Notes: generated by a model not told the origin, from the letters alone. Positions 33,638-44,449 are shown, numbered from the stretch's first letter. The stretch is 47,063 bases of DNA from Sandarakinorhabdus sp. AAP62 (GCF_000331225.1 NZ_ANFY01000014.1:1-47063), one strand, 5' to 3'. Numbers and translations: made by a program.

Positions 33638-36382
33638 CTAGTCGAGATTTGGCCGCAGCAACTGGGTGGCCCGCTCGCGGCTTACCCCCAGCCGGGCGGC
33701 ATAATCCTCCAGCTGGTCCGGCCCCACCCGCGCCACGCCAAAGTAGGCGCTTTCGGGATGGGCAAAATAGAAGCCCGAAACGGCGGCTGTCGGCCACATG
33801 GCGAAACTGTCGGTCAGCGTGATGCCGGCGCGCGCTTCCACGTTCATCAGGTCGAACAGATGGGTTTTCAGGCTGTGTTCCGGACAGGCCGGATAGCCCG
33901 GCGCCGGGCGGATGCCGGTGTAGCGCTCGCGGATCAGATCCTCGTTGGACTGTTTGTTGCCCTTTTCATGGCCCCAGATTTCACGGCGCACGCGCTCGTG
34001 CAGATATTCGGCAAAGGCTTCGGCCAGCCGGTCGGCCAGCGCTTTCAGCAGGATATCGTTGTAATCATCATGCCCGGCCTTGAAGCGGGCCAGTTGCACA
34101 TCGATGCCCTCGCCCGCCTGCACCGCAAAGCCGCCCAGCCAGTCGGCTTCAGGGTGGATGAAGTCGGCCAGGCACATGTTGGCGCGGCCATCACGCTTGG
34201 CGATCTGCTGGCGCAGGAACGGCAGGCGCTTGACGGCGCTGCTGCGGCTTTCATCAGCGAACAGCACGACATCATCACCTTCGCGCCGGGCTGGCCAGAT
34301 GGCGATCACGCCCTTGGGATGCAGCCAGTTTTCGGCCACGATGGTTTTCAGCATCACCTGCGCGTCGGCAAACAGGCTGGAGGCGCTGGCGCCCACCACC
34401 TCGTCGGTGAGGATCGCCGGATAATTGCCGTGCAGTTCCCAGGCGCGGAAGAAGGGCGTCCAGTCGATATAGGGGATCAGCATCTCCACCGTCACATCGT
34501 CGATGGTCATCGTGCCGACGAAATTGGGCTTCACCGGCGGGTGCGCGATGAAATCGGTGGGGAAGGCGTTTTCGCGGGCCTGCGCCAACGGCACCAGCGC
34601 CGATTGGCCGCCGCCAGCGCGCTGGATGCGGATCTTCTCATATTCGGCCGCCGTTTCAGCCACCAGCGCCGCTTTCAGCGTATCCGAAACCAGCGTGCCC
34701 GCCACACCCACGGCGCGGCTGGCGTCGAGCACATGCACCACGGGCCCCTCATAGGCCGGCGCAATGCGCAATGCCGTGTGCACGCGGCTGGTGGTCGCGC
34801 CGCCGATCAGCAGCGGCATGGTCATGCCCGCTCGGCTCATCTCGCTGGCCACATGCACCATCTCATCCAGGCTGGGCGTGATCAGGCCGGACAGGCCGAT
34901 CATGTCGGCATCATGTTTCACCGCCGCGTCCAATATGGTCTGCGCCGGCACCATAACGCCCAGATCGATCACCTCGAAATTGTTGCACTGGAGGACAACG
35001 CCGACGATGTTCTTGCCGATATCGTGCACGTCGCCCTTCACGGTCGCCATGATGATGCGGCCCTTCGACGATGCGCCTTCGGTCTTTTCGGCTTCGATAT
35101 AGGGCAGCAGGTGCGCCACCGCCTTCTTCATGACGCGGGCGGATTTCACCACCTGCGGCAGGAACATCTTGCCGCTGCCGAACAGATCACCCACCACGTT
35201 CATGCCGGCCATCAACGGGCCTTCGATCACCTCGATCGGCCGCGCCACGGTCAGCCGCGCTTCCTCGGTGTCCACTTCAACAAACGCGTCCATGCCTTTG
35301 ACCAGCGCATGTTCCAGCCGCTTTTCCACCGGCCATGTCCGCCACAATTCGGCAGCCGGATCAGCCGCCTTCTGTGGGCCGCCCTTGAACTTGTCTGCCA
35401 CCGCCAGCAGGCGATCGGTCGAATCCGCGCGGCGGTTGAGCACCACGTCCTCGACGAGCTCGCGCAGTTCCGGATCGATGGCGTCATACACATCAAGCTG
35501 GCCCGCGTTGACGATGCCCATGTCCATCCCCGCCGCGATGGCGTGATAGAGGAACACCGAGTGCATCGCCCGGCGCACCGGCTCGTTGCCGCGGAAGCTG
35601 AACGACAGGTTGGAGACACCGCCCGAGACATGCGCGTGCGGGCAGCGCTTGCGGATTTCGCGCGTCGCCTCGATGAAATCGACGCCGTAACCATTGTGCT
35701 CCTCGATCCCCGTGGCGACGGCAAAGATGTTGGGATCGAAGATGATGTCTTCCGGCGGGAAACCGATGCCGGTGAGCAATTTGTAGGCGCGTTCGCAGAT
35801 TTCCACCTTGCGCTGCGCCGTGTCGGCCTGGCCCTGTTCGTCGAACGCCATCACCACCACGGCCGCGCCATAACGCAGGCACTTCCTCGCCTGAGCGAGG
35901 AACGGCGCTTCGCCTTCCTTCATGCTGATCGAATTGACGATGCCCTTGCCAACCAGGCACTTGAGGCCCGCTTCGATCACACTCCATTTCGATGAATCGA
36001 CCATCACCGGCACCCGCGCGATGTCGGGCTCGGCCGCAATCAGGTTCAGATAGGTGACCATGGCCGCTTCGCTGTCGAGCAGGCCTTCGTCCATGTTCAC
36101 GTCGATGATCTGCGCGCCATTTTCCACCTGCTGGCGCGCGACTTCCACGGCCGCGGTGTAATCGCCGTTCAGGATCAGCTTCTTGAATGCGGCCGAACCG
36201 GTGACATTGGTACGCTCACCGATGTTGATGAAGGAAGCGCTGGCCAGCCCCTCTCCCGGGCCGGCTGCGCCGTCGCTCGACCTCTCCCCGGCGGGGAGAG
36301 GTGAAGCACCATCACCGCTCCCCGCCGGGGAGAGGTCGACTCGCGACGAAGGCGCGGCGGGAGAGGGGTTCTCACGCTGCAT
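33638..36382 (-). CDS. metH2: Methionine synthase MetH, C-terminal part (pterin, B12 and activation domains)
   Basis: A 914-residue cobalamin-dependent methionine synthase subunit that lacks the homocysteine domain, supplied by the preceding gene. In order: a repeat-derived segment (residues 6-47), the methyltetrahydrofolate-binding barrel starting [16 protein letters not shown] (about 51-310), a cap module (about 330-430), the B12-binding Rossmann domain with DVHDIGKN (451-458; His453 should replace the lower cobalt ligand), and the AdoMet reactivation domain ([46 protein letters not shown]). The start at ATG 36382 overlaps metH1 by 11 bases. There is no Met between the repeat and the catalytic domain, so the repeat must be translated unless a non-ATG start is used. 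Confidence 0.95.
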   Translation of the reverse strand: MQRENPSPAAPSSRVDLSPAGSGDGASPLPAGERSSDGAAGPGEGLASASFINIGERTNVTGSAAFKKLILNGDYTAAVEVARQQVENGAQIIDVNMDEGLLDSEAAMVTYLNLIAAEPDIARVPVMVDSSKWSVIEAGLKCLVGKGIVNSISMKEGEAPFLAQARKCLRYGAAVVVMAFDEQGQADTAQRKVEICERAYKLLTGIGFPPEDIIFDPNIFAVATGIEEHNGYGVDFIEATREIRKRCPHAHVSGGVSNLSFSFRGNEPVRRAMHSVFLYHAIAAGMDMGIVNAGQLDVYDAIDPELRELVEDVVLNRRADSTDRLLAVADKFKGGPQKAADPAAELWRTWPVEKRLEHALVKGMDAFVEVDTEEARLTVARPIEVIEGPLMAGMNVVGDLFGSGKMFLPQVVKSARVMKKAVAHLLPYIEAEKTEGASSKGRIIMATVKGDVHDIGKNIVGVVLQCNNFEVIDLGVMVPAQTILDAAVKHDADMIGLSGLITPSLDEMVHVASEMSRAGMTMPLLIGGATTSRVHTALRIAPAYEGPVVHVLDASRAVGVAGTLVSDTLKAALVAETAAEYEKIRIQRAGGGQSALVPLAQARENAFPTDFIAHPPVKPNFVGTMTIDDVTVEMLIPYIDWTPFFRAWELHGNYPAILTDEVVGASASSLFADAQVMLKTIVAENWLHPKGVIAIWPARREGDDVVLFADESRSSAVKRLPFLRQQIAKRDGRANMCLADFIHPEADWLGGFAVQAGEGIDVQLARFKAGHDDYNDILLKALADRLAEAFAEYLHERVRREIWGHEKGNKQSNEDLIRERYTGIRPAPGYPACPEHSLKTHLFDLMNVEARAGITLTDSFAMWPTAAVSGFYFAHPESAYFGVARVGPDQLEDYAARLGVSRERATQLLRPNLD
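36248..36368 (-). repeat. Composite palindromic element, copy 2 (inside metH2)
   Basis: About 121 bp with the same ends and inner hairpins as 31577-31704. Compared along the plus strand, its left end (CCCCTCTCCCGGGCCG) and right end (GGGGAGAGGTCGACTCGCG, then GCGGGAGAGGGG) line up with copy 1 without inversion, so metH2 reads the strand opposite to the one the thioesterase reads. On the minus strand it encodes a peptide with [18 protein letters not shown] and PGEGLA. No in-frame stop occurs in either coding use. Confidence 0.85.
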
Positions 36383-37418
36383 AGCGGTGCGCCTCAAGGC
36401 CCGTCAGATACAGGGCCGTTTCGGGATGGGGAATGATGCGCGGCGGCAGGCCCGCCACTTGCCGCGCCATGGCGGCGATATGCTCCGGCGTGTTGCCGCA
36501 GCAGCCGCCAACGATGTTGACCAGGCCTTCGTCCGCCCAACCACGGATGAAGCCCGCCGTCGTTTCCGGCTGTTCGTCATAGGCGCCCAGATCGTTGGGC
36601 AGGCCGGCGTTGGGATAGGTCATGATCAGTGTATCGGCCTGCCGGGCCAGCGCCTGTACGTGCGGGCGCAGTTCAGTGGCGCCGAACGAGCAGTTGAGGC
36701 CGACGGCCACCGGCTTCACATGGCGGATCGAGTGCCAGAAGGCCTCCACCGTCTGGCCGGAAAGATTGCGGCCCGACAGATCGGTGAGCGTCATCGACAG
36801 CATCACCGGAACCTCGCGGCCCAGGGCGTCAGCCGCCTCGGCGGCGGCAAAGGCGGCGGCCTTGGCGTTGAGCGTATCGAACACCGTCTCGATCAGGATG
36901 AAGTCCACCCCGCCATCCAAGAGCGCATCGATCTGCTCGCGATACACATCCTTCACGCCATCGAACGTCACTTCGCGATAGCCGGGGTCAGACACGCGCG
37001 GGGAGAGTGACAGCGTCTTGTTGGTCGGCCCCAGCGAGCCCGCTACCCAGCGCTGGATGCCATCAGCCGCGATGGCGGCGTCCACGCAGTCGCGCATGAT
37101 GCGGGCGGCGGCGAGGTTGATCTCGCGCACGCGGTCTTCCATGCCGTAATCGGCCTGGCTGATGCGGTTGGCGTTGAAGCTGTTGGTGGCCAGCAGCCGC
37201 GCACCCGCCGCGATATAGCGGTTGCAGATACCGGCGATGGCATCGGGCCGCGTCAGGTTCAGTATGTCGTTGTTGCCCTTCTGATCATGATTGCTGGCAA
37301 TCTGGCCGGCATAATCCGCGGCAGTGAGGCCCAGATTCTGGATGGCGGTGCCATAGGGGCCATCCTTCACGATGATGCTGGTGGCAGCAGCGGCACGGAG
37401 CGATTCAGCGGCGGTCAT
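36372..37418 (-). CDS. metH1: Methionine synthase homocysteine-binding subunit (MetH N-terminal domain)
   Basis: A 348-residue homocysteine S-methyltransferase domain that activates homocysteine through zinc for methyl transfer from B12 in MetH2. The barrel shows [10 protein letters not shown] at the start, [28 protein letters not shown], and the zinc cysteines in GLNCSFGA and [10 protein letters not shown]. It corresponds to the first third of E. coli MetH; a split of the enzyme into two genes is a known arrangement in alphaproteobacteria. Its ATG overlaps the metF stop (ATGA), and its stop lies inside the start of metH2. Confidence 0.95.
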   Translation of the reverse strand: MTAAESLRAAAATSIIVKDGPYGTAIQNLGLTAADYAGQIASNHDQKGNNDILNLTRPDAIAGICNRYIAAGARLLATNSFNANRISQADYGMEDRVREINLAAARIMRDCVDAAIAADGIQRWVAGSLGPTNKTLSLSPRVSDPGYREVTFDGVKDVYREQIDALLDGGVDFILIETVFDTLNAKAAAFAAAEAADALGREVPVMLSMTLTDLSGRNLSGQTVEAFWHSIRHVKPVAVGLNCSFGATELRPHVQALARQADTLIMTYPNAGLPNDLGAYDEQPETTAGFIRGWADEGLVNIVGGCCGNTPEHIAAMARQVAGLPPRIIPHPETALYLTGLEAHRYAA

Positions 37419-38359
37419 GCGTGGGTCTCCTGCACCGGCCGCACGCCCAGCAGATGGCAGATGGCGTACGACAATTCGGCGCGGTTCAATGTGTAGAAGT
37501 GGAAGTGCCGCACGCCGCCGGCATAGAGCCGACGCGACATTTCGGCGGCCACGGTGGCGGCGACCAGCTGGCGCGCAGCGGGCTTGTCATCCAGACCGTC
37601 GAACAGGCGCCCCATCCACTCCGGCAGATGCGTGCCGCAGCTCACCGCCATCTTCTTCAGATTGGCATAATTGCTCACTGGCAGGATGCCCGGCACCAGT
37701 TCGATATCGAGGCCGGCGGCGGCCACCTGATCGCGGAAGCGGAAGAAGGTATCGGGTTCAAAGAAGAACTGGCTGATCGCCCGCGTCGCGCCGGCGTCGT
37801 GCTTGGCCTTCAACGCGTCCAGATCGGCCTGGGCGTTGGCGGCTTCCGGGTGAGTTTCCGGGTAGCAGCTTACCGAAATCTCGAAATCATGGCGGCGCTT
37901 GAGGGCGGCAACCAATTCGGCGGCGCTGGCGTAACCACCGGGCACGGGCTGGAATTTCGCCTCTCCACCCAAGGGCCCCTGGGGCGGATCACCACGCAGC
38001 GCCACGATATGGCGCACGCCAGCGGCCCAATATTCATCCGCAATCTGATCAAGTTCCTCGGCCGTGGCGTTCACACAGGTCAGGTGCGCGGCAGCCGGGA
38101 TTGGCGTTTCCTGCACGATGCGCGCGACCGTGGCGTGGGTGCGTTCCCGAGTCGAACCGCCGGCGCCATACGTCACCGACACAAAGCGCGGGTTCAGCGG
38201 CACCAGTGTTTCCACGGCCTGCCACAGGCTTTCCTGCATAGCCGGGGTTTTCGGCGGGAAGAATTCAAAGCTCACCGCCAGATCGCCGGGCAGATCGGCA
38301 AACAATGGGCCGTTCAGCGCCCGCGCGGCTTCGGCCATCTGATTGAGAGTCAGGTTCAT
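37415..38359 (-). CDS. metF: Methylenetetrahydrofolate reductase
   Basis: A 314-residue FAD enzyme that reduces methylene-THF to methyl-THF, the methyl donor used by MetH. AVSFEFFPPKTPAMQESLW, SVTYGAGGSTRERT, HLTCVNATAEELDQIA, ALRGDPPQG and ISQFFFEPDTFFRF are hallmark motifs; the catalytic Glu is in FEFFPPK. Length is normal. I start at ATG 38359, which shares its A with the sahR stop; a longer form to 38395 would overlap sahR more. Together with metH1/metH2 it closes the methionine-regeneration step. Confidence 0.95.
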   Translation of the reverse strand: MNLTLNQMAEAARALNGPLFADLPGDLAVSFEFFPPKTPAMQESLWQAVETLVPLNPRFVSVTYGAGGSTRERTHATVARIVQETPIPAAAHLTCVNATAEELDQIADEYWAAGVRHIVALRGDPPQGPLGGEAKFQPVPGGYASAAELVAALKRRHDFEISVSCYPETHPEAANAQADLDALKAKHDAGATRAISQFFFEPDTFFRFRDQVAAAGLDIELVPGILPVSNYANLKKMAVSCGTHLPEWMGRLFDGLDDKPAARQLVAATVAAEMSRRLYAGGVRHFHFYTLNRAELSYAICHLLGVRPVQETHA

Positions 38360-39315
38360 CACTTCACCCTTACGGCCGGCTTGGTTGCCAACCACATCGT
38401 CACGCCGAGTTGATCCGCGGCTTCCGCCGGCAGCCGCCGCGCGACTTCGCCCGCCAGCCCGGCATCGGCCATCCAGCCCAGCACCGCCTCATCAGCAAAG
38501 CCCAGGCGCAGGTGGCGGCGTTCCACCCGCAATTCCTCGCGATTGTGCGGCATCAGATCGATCACCAGCAGCCGGCCACCGGGCCGCAGCACGCGCGCGG
38601 CCTCGGCAATGGCGGCGGCGGGATTATCGGCAAAATGCAGCACCTGGTGCAGCACCAGCGTATCGGCACTGGCAGGGCCAAGCGGCATTTCATACATGTC
38701 ACCGGCCTGCACGCGGGCGCTCGTCAGGCCCGCCGCTTCCAGCCGGTTGCGCGCCAGGCGCAGCATTTCCGGGTTGCGGTCCAGCCCCAAGGCAGAGCGG
38801 GCGCGCGGGCCGAGCAGTTCCACCATGCGCCCGGTGCCAGTGCCGACATCGACGAGATCACCCAGATCACCGGCAAGCGCAGCGACGATGGCCTGTTCCA
38901 CCCCGGCTTCGCGGGTGTGCAGGCTGCGTTCCTGTTCCCATTCGCCGGCGTGTGCGGCGAACCAGCTGTCCACCGCCGCTGCCCGGTCGGCGCGCACCTG
39001 GCTGAGCCGGGCCCGATCGCTGGCGCCCAGATCGGCGGCGCCGGGAACGACGCTGGCCAGCGCCTCGATAGCCGCCAGCGCGGGGCCGCTGATGGCCACC
39101 GGCCCCAGCCGCACGAACACCCAGGCGCCTTCGCGCACCCGTTCCACCAGGCCCGATTCGGCCAGGATGCGCAGATGGCGGGACACGCGCGGCTGGCTTT
39201 GTTGCAGCACCTGGGCAATTTCGCCCACGGCCAGCTCCATGCCCTTCACCAGCAGCAGGATGCGCAGCCGGCTGGGATCTCCAATGGCGCGGAATATGGC
39301 GAGCAGCGGCTCCAT
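38359..39315 (-). CDS. sahR: ArsR-family regulator fused to SAM-dependent methyltransferase (SahR type)
   Basis: A 318-residue fusion. Residues 1-90 form an ArsR winged helix (RAIGDPSRLRILLLVKG, VGEIAQVLQQSQPRVSRHLRILAESGLVE), and residues about 150-270 form a class I methyltransferase (LVDVGTGTGRMVELL, ALGLDRNPEM, GDMYEMPLGP, EAARVLRPGGRLLVIDL). This layout and its place as first gene of a metF-metH operon match SahR, which senses S-adenosylhomocysteine in methionine control in Proteobacteria. Whether the domain still methylates or only binds ligand is not known. The ATG at 39315 is preceded by the palindrome at 39342-39361. One base overlaps metF. Confidence 0.82.
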   Translation of the reverse strand: MEPLLAIFRAIGDPSRLRILLLVKGMELAVGEIAQVLQQSQPRVSRHLRILAESGLVERVREGAWVFVRLGPVAISGPALAAIEALASVVPGAADLGASDRARLSQVRADRAAAVDSWFAAHAGEWEQERSLHTREAGVEQAIVAALAGDLGDLVDVGTGTGRMVELLGPRARSALGLDRNPEMLRLARNRLEAAGLTSARVQAGDMYEMPLGPASADTLVLHQVLHFADNPAAAIAEAARVLRPGGRLLVIDLMPHNREELRVERRHLRLGFADEAVLGWMADAGLAGEVARRLPAEAADQLGVTMWLATKPAVRVK

Positions 39316-39341
39316 GACCGGCCCTTTACACGCATTTAAAG

Positions 39342-39361
39342 ACATAAAGCAATCTTTATGT
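39342..39361. promoter_or_regulatory. Perfect palindromic operator upstream of sahR-metF-metH
   Basis: ACATAAAG-CAAT-CTTTATGT has perfect 8-base arms and lies 26 bases upstream of the sahR start. It is AT-rich in a GC-rich background, and the shape (AAAG-N4-CTTT core) is what I recall for ArsR/SahR-type sites. It sits in the 94-base divergent gap with mlaA, so mlaA could also be affected. Confidence 0.8.
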
Positions 39362-39409
39362 GATGCCATTCGATTGAATAAGGATGGCTGTCATGCCAAG
39401 CTTCCGGCC

Positions 39410-40201
39410 ATGCGCTCCCTGCCCCCGCTCGCGCTCCTCGCCCTGCTGCTCACCGGCTGCGCCAGCACCGGCAGCACCGATCTTGCCCGTGCCGAAGCTG
39501 ATCCGTGGGAGAAGAGCAACCGCCGCGTGTTCGCCTTCAACAAGGGGCTGGATCGCTGGGTGGTAAAGCCCGTCACCAGCGGTTATCGCGCCGTCACGCC
39601 CAAGCCGGTGCGCACCGCCGTTTCCAATGCCTATGGCAATTATGGCGAGCCGGCCAATTTCCTCAACAGCGTATTGCAGGGCAAGTTCGCCCAGGCCTTC
39701 CGCACGCTCGATCGCTTCCTGCTCAATTCCACATTGGGCGTGGCCGGCGCGATGGACGTCGCCACCGATCTCGGCCGCCCGCGCGAGGCCGAGGATTTCG
39801 GCCAGACGCTGGCGCGTTGGGGCGTCAAATCCGGGCCCTACGTGGTGCTGCCGCTGTTCGGCCCCTCCACCTTGCGTGATGGCATCATGACTCCGGTGGA
39901 CTTCTTCGTTGATCCCGCCGATTTTGCCCGCAACGCCTGGCTCAGCCCCGGCTGGGACGTGCGCATCGGCATGGCGGGCGGGCGCATCATCAATTTCCGC
40001 AACACGCTGATCGAAACCGGCGCAGACAAGTTGCTGGCCGACAGCCTCGATGATTACACGCTGGCCAAATCCGCCTATCTGCAGCGCCGCCGCCTGCAAT
40101 TGTTCGACGGCCAGTTGCCGGCCGAGGAAGACCCGTTCGCGGAGCCGGCCGAGGAAACGCCGCCCCCCGAACCCCCGAAGGCCGAACCGCCTAAGCCTTG
40201 A
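39410..40201 (+). CDS. mlaA: MlaA family lipoprotein (phospholipid-asymmetry maintenance)
   Basis: A 263-residue outer-membrane lipoprotein of the MlaA/VacJ family that removes phospholipids from the outer leaflet. The lipobox is LLTGC (Cys18). Family motifs are DPWEKSNRRVFAFNKGLDRWVVKP, YGEPANFLNSVLQGKF, RFLLNSTLGVAGAMDVA, FGQTLARWGVKSGPYVVLPLFGPST and RDGIMTPVDFF. The C-terminus ends in an acidic/Pro-rich tail (EETPPPEPPKAEPPKP). The partner mlaC, often adjacent, is not here. It is divergent from sahR and overlaps the convergent methyltransferase by 11 bases. Confidence 0.93.
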   Translation: MRSLPPLALLALLLTGCASTGSTDLARAEADPWEKSNRRVFAFNKGLDRWVVKPVTSGYRAVTPKPVRTAVSNAYGNYGEPANFLNSVLQGKFAQAFRTLDRFLLNSTLGVAGAMDVATDLGRPREAEDFGQTLARWGVKSGPYVVLPLFGPSTLRDGIMTPVDFFVDPADFARNAWLSPGWDVRIGMAGGRIINFRNTLIETGADKLLADSLDDYTLAKSAYLQRRRLQLFDGQLPAEEDPFAEPAEETPPPEPPKAEPPKP

Positions 40202-40820
40202 TGGCGCTGCCCATCACCAGCGGGGTGAGTTTCTTCAGCGCGCCGAAGGCATGTTCCTCCTCCTGCACCGGCATCGGATCGAGCGTGAAGCCGGCATCGC
40301 GCACCAGCTGCGCCGATGGCCGATTGAGATTGCAGCCCACGCCCACCACTTTCTGGATCGGGTTCAGCCGCTGCTGCCAGCGCTGCCGTTCCGGATCGTC
40401 GGACAACACATGCTCCATGAACAGGAATCGACCGCCGGGCTTCAGCACCCGCCGCACCTCGGCCAGCACCTGCCCCACATCCTGCACGCTGCACAGCGTC
40501 AGGCAGCACACAACCGTATCGAAGCTGGCATCGGCAAAGGGCAATTTCTCACCGGCACCGGGCACGGACTTGATCGGCACCGGCGATCCCGCCAGATGCG
40601 CCGCCGCGCGCCGGTTCATGCCCTCCGAAGGCTCCACCACGGTCAGGCTGATCACCTGCGCGGGATCATAGAAGGGCAGGGTCGCGCCGGAACCAAAGCC
40701 AATTTCGAGCACGTCACCCGTGGCCTGGCTCACCAGCGCCTGGCGCCGTCGCATGATGTTGGGATGGCCCAGCGCCCGATCGAGCAGCCACGGGAAGATA
40801 GTTTCGGAATAAAGGCCCAT
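40191..40820 (-). CDS. Class I SAM-dependent methyltransferase
   Basis: A 209-residue methyltransferase with VLEIGFGSGATLPFYD (SAM-binding motif I), LTVVEPSEGM, GAGEKLPFADASFDTVVCCLTLCSV split over motifs II-III, and VRRVLKPGGRFLFMEHV. The style is UbiE/METTL7-like, so the substrate may be a lipid or small molecule, but nothing nearby decides. It overlaps the 3' end of convergent mlaA. Confidence 0.87.
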   Translation of the reverse strand: MGLYSETIFPWLLDRALGHPNIMRRRQALVSQATGDVLEIGFGSGATLPFYDPAQVISLTVVEPSEGMNRRAAAHLAGSPVPIKSVPGAGEKLPFADASFDTVVCCLTLCSVQDVGQVLAEVRRVLKPGGRFLFMEHVLSDDPERQRWQQRLNPIQKVVGVGCNLNRPSAQLVRDAGFTLDPMPVQEEEHAFGALKKLTPLVMGSAIKA

Positions 40821-40876
40821 GTCGGCGATGTTTGCACGGGGTTGGCGCGCTGGCCAGCACTGGTTATCGTCAGGGA

Positions 40877-41023
40877 ATGCGGATCACCCTTGCCCTCGTC
40901 GCCCTTTTGCTCGTTTCGTGCAGCAAGGACGCGGCTGCGCCCGCCGGCAATGAGCAAGCGGTCATCGACAAGGCCAATGCCGACGTGATGGCGGCCGAGG
41001 CGGAGGCTGGAGCCGCGAAGTGA
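40877..41023 (+). CDS. Small putative lipoprotein
   Basis: A 48-residue product with a short lipoprotein signal (MRITLALVALLLVSC, lipobox VSC-S, Cys15) and a 33-residue Ala/Glu-rich mature part (VIDKANADVMAAEAEAGAAK) likely to form an amphipathic helix. I know no family. A GGGA precedes the ATG. The frame extends to 40832, but only this start gives the lipobox. It is divergent from the methyltransferase and convergent with the PEP-CTERM gene. Confidence 0.6.
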   Translation: MRITLALVALLLVSCSKDAAAPAGNEQAVIDKANADVMAAEAEAGAAK

Positions 41024-41026
41024 GGT

Positions 41027-41965
41027 TCAGGCGGGCAAGGGCCGACGGCGGCGCTGCATGGCCCCAACCAGACCAAAGCCCGTGATCAGCATCGCCCAGC
41101 TCGCGGGTTCGGGCACCGATAGGCCAAAGGTACCATTGGCATTGCGGTTAAGAATGCCGCCATCATCCGTCAACAGCCCGAACTCCGGCGCCAGATCAAT
41201 GGTGAGCAGTCGGGCGGTGTGATAGAAATCACTTTGGCCGCTGGTTTGACTGCTCATGAAGCCGACGATGAAATAATTCTCGCCCACGTCCATGTCGAAA
41301 CTCATGGACAGCCGGTCATCGAAACTGCCGCCCGCCGAACAGCGCGTATCCGCTCCGAAACAGGCGGCCCGCCCGATGAACTGCGGCTGCAGCGTGTTGA
41401 TATAACCCGGCGAGTTCGGGCTCTTGATCAGCGTGATGTCGCCGGCCGTGCTTTCGAACAGGATATAGCTGCCGTTGGCGTCCGAGAGAGCGGTGAACCC
41501 CTGCGCCACCCCGCGATAGGCGAGGAAATAATAAGTGAAATTCTGCGGGGCGGCGATCTCCGGTGGCAGATACTGATCGGCCGGTCCTGGCGCAAAGTTA
41601 CCGGTGAGCCGGAAATCATAGGTCAGCCGCGCCGTCGTGCCGGGTGTGCCGGTCACCGTCTGGTTCACCGCCCACACGCTGGTCCCAGCGCCATAGACAA
41701 AACCAGCCGAGGCGTCCGACGCGATCCCGAGCTTGTTCAGCCACGGGCTGGATTGCACCTTCACATTGTTGGCGGTGCCCGGGCCCTGATTGCCGGTGAG
41801 ATCAATCACACCAGCACCGGCAATCGATGTCTGTTGCAGATTGCCGGCGATTGGCCCGCCCTTGTCGGCATCAACAAAGGTGACCCCGAAACTGGCCGAC
41901 GTCGCGCCGGCTGCAAATGCCGGCGCAGCCAGCACAAATGTGGCGGCGATGAAAAACAAGCGCAT
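41027..41965 (-). CDS. Exported PEPxxWA-CTERM sorting domain protein
   Basis: A 312-residue exported protein with a signal peptide (about 1-18, AAPAFA) and a C-terminal sorting signal: VPEPASWAM, a hydrophobic segment LITGFGLVGAM, and the basic end QRRRRPLPA. This is the PEPxxWA variant typical of sphingomonads, processed by exosortase and tied to exopolysaccharide production. The central region is beta-rich and Gly/Ser/Thr-rich with one Cys pair (RAACFGADTRCSAGG); no enzyme domain is seen. No exosortase lies in the window. Confidence 0.85.
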   Translation of the reverse strand: MRLFFIAATFVLAAPAFAAGATSASFGVTFVDADKGGPIAGNLQQTSIAGAGVIDLTGNQGPGTANNVKVQSSPWLNKLGIASDASAGFVYGAGTSVWAVNQTVTGTPGTTARLTYDFRLTGNFAPGPADQYLPPEIAAPQNFTYYFLAYRGVAQGFTALSDANGSYILFESTAGDITLIKSPNSPGYINTLQPQFIGRAACFGADTRCSAGGSFDDRLSMSFDMDVGENYFIVGFMSSQTSGQSDFYHTARLLTIDLAPEFGLLTDDGGILNRNANGTFGLSVPEPASWAMLITGFGLVGAMQRRRRPLPA

Positions 41966-42089
41966 GACAACCCCCGTTGCTAACCCTCATCAAAATATTG
42001 TTTCATGGGCAGGGGCGATTGTAAATGTGGGATTTGGCAATTCGGATGTCAGATGCGTGGGGCAGCGCTGGTGGGCGCGGCCGGCGGCA

Positions 42090-42106
42090 GAGCCGCCGAG
42101 TCCGCT
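42090..42106. repeat. Copy 2 of 17-base motif paired with terminator module
   Basis: GAGCCGCCGAGTCCGCT, one base different from 21882-21898. Both copies are distal to the same terminator hairpin on the minus-strand transcript side. Confidence 0.6.
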
Positions 42107-42170
42107 TGGGCTACCAAGAAATAAAGTAAGCAAGGAAGATCGTGGCGGAGCCACGCCGTCAGACGAATCA

Positions 42171-42200
42171 AAAAGGGCGGTCCTGAGGGACCGCCCTTTT
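42171..42200. terminator. Rho-independent terminator after groEL
   Basis: Stem GGGCGGTCC / GGACCGCCC (42175-42183, 42188-42196) with loop TGAG, flanked by AAAA and TTTT. It differs from the copy at 21981-22011 by one base pair that changes on both sides (C-G to T-A), evidence that the stem is kept by selection. Confidence 0.9.
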
Positions 42201-42226
42201 CGTTCGCTGGCCGGATCTCGCCGAGT

Positions 42227-42255
42227 CTGGCCGCAACGCGCTGCGTTGCGGCCAG
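42227..42255. terminator. Perfect 13-bp hairpin directly after groEL
   Basis: CTGGCCGCAACGC and GCGTTGCGGCCAG pair without mismatch around loop GCT. It lies 9 bases beyond the groEL stop and precedes the T-tailed hairpin, the same order as after the TonB receptor gene. Confidence 0.75.
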
Positions 42256-42264
42256 CCGTCTCAA

Positions 42265-43932
<1,668 letters not shown>

Positions 43933-43963
43933 CTAATGGATTCAGCGACTTGAATTTCCGGGA

Positions 43964-44248
43964 TTACATGATCCCCAGAATATCGCTTTCCTTCATGATC
44001 AGCAGGTCTTCGCCGTTCAGCTTGACCTCGGTGCCGGACCACTTGCCGAACAGGATGCGATCGCCGGCCTTCACTTCCAGCGGCGTCACGGTGCCATTGT
44101 CGGCGCGGGCACCGGTGCCAACGGCGACAACTTCGCCTTCCTGCGGCTTTTCCTTGGCGGAATCGGGGATGATGATGCCGCCGGCAGTCTTGGATTCGGC
44201 TTCGACGCGGCGAACCAGCACGCGGTCATGGAGTGGACGGAATGCCAT
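43964..44248 (-). CDS. groES: Co-chaperonin GroES (10 kDa)
   Basis: The 94-residue GroES forms the heptameric lid of GroEL. It has [16 protein letters not shown] at the start, the mobile loop [19 protein letters not shown] written over two strands, and [28 protein letters not shown] at the end in the expected order. I start at ATG 44248; the long frame upstream (to 44977) is antisense to the S41 peptidase. CIRCE and a promoter lie upstream. Confidence 0.97.
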   Translation of the reverse strand: MAFRPLHDRVLVRRVEAESKTAGGIIIPDSAKEKPQEGEVVAVGTGARADNGTVTPLEVKAGDRILFGKWSGTEVKLNGEDLLIMKESDILGIM

Positions 44249-44294
44249 GTTTCCCTCTTTCGATTTGCAGTGTTTGCACAAATTCCCGCCGCTG

Positions 44295-44321
44295 TTGGCA
44301 CTCACCCAAAGCGAGTGCCAG
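44295..44321 (-). promoter_or_regulatory. CIRCE operator for HrcA
   Basis: TTGGCACTC-N9-GAGTGCCAG: the arms pair over eight bases (TGGCACTC/GAGTGCCA) with the exact 9-base spacer of CIRCE (consensus TTAGCACTC-N9-GAGTGCTAA). It lies 47 bases upstream of groES, where the HrcA repressor would block heat-shock transcription. Confidence 0.92.
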
Positions 44322-44333
44322 CGGCTGAGGAGG

Positions 44334-44363
44334 CATATGGGTCCCTGCCCCGACGCCGTCAAG
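44334..44363 (-). promoter_or_regulatory. Probable groES-groEL promoter
   Basis: On the minus strand CTTGAC (44363-44358) and CCCATAT (around 44341-44335) are separated by about 16-17 bases. The first fits a -35 box, and the CCCATAT end also resembles the alphaproteobacterial heat-shock sigma-32 -10 box. Transcription would start just before CIRCE, the classical arrangement. Confidence 0.55.
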
Positions 44364-44449
44364 GGTTTCGCAGCAACAAGAACGCCCTGTCGCGAGAATG
44401 TCATCTTGTCATCTGGACAAAGCCGGTGCCGCACCGCCACAACAGGGCG

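Larger units (their letters stand above)
41966..42264. other. Intergenic region with repeat and tandem hairpins
   Basis: No gene is visible. From left to right it holds the PEP-CTERM gene's upstream region, copy 2 of the 17-base motif (42090), the T-tailed hairpin (42171) and the groEL 3' hairpin (42227). Confidence 0.6.

Noticed and set aside
33758..35995. Long plus-strand frame opposite metH2
   Set aside because: His/Gln/Arg-rich antisense shadow without motifs.
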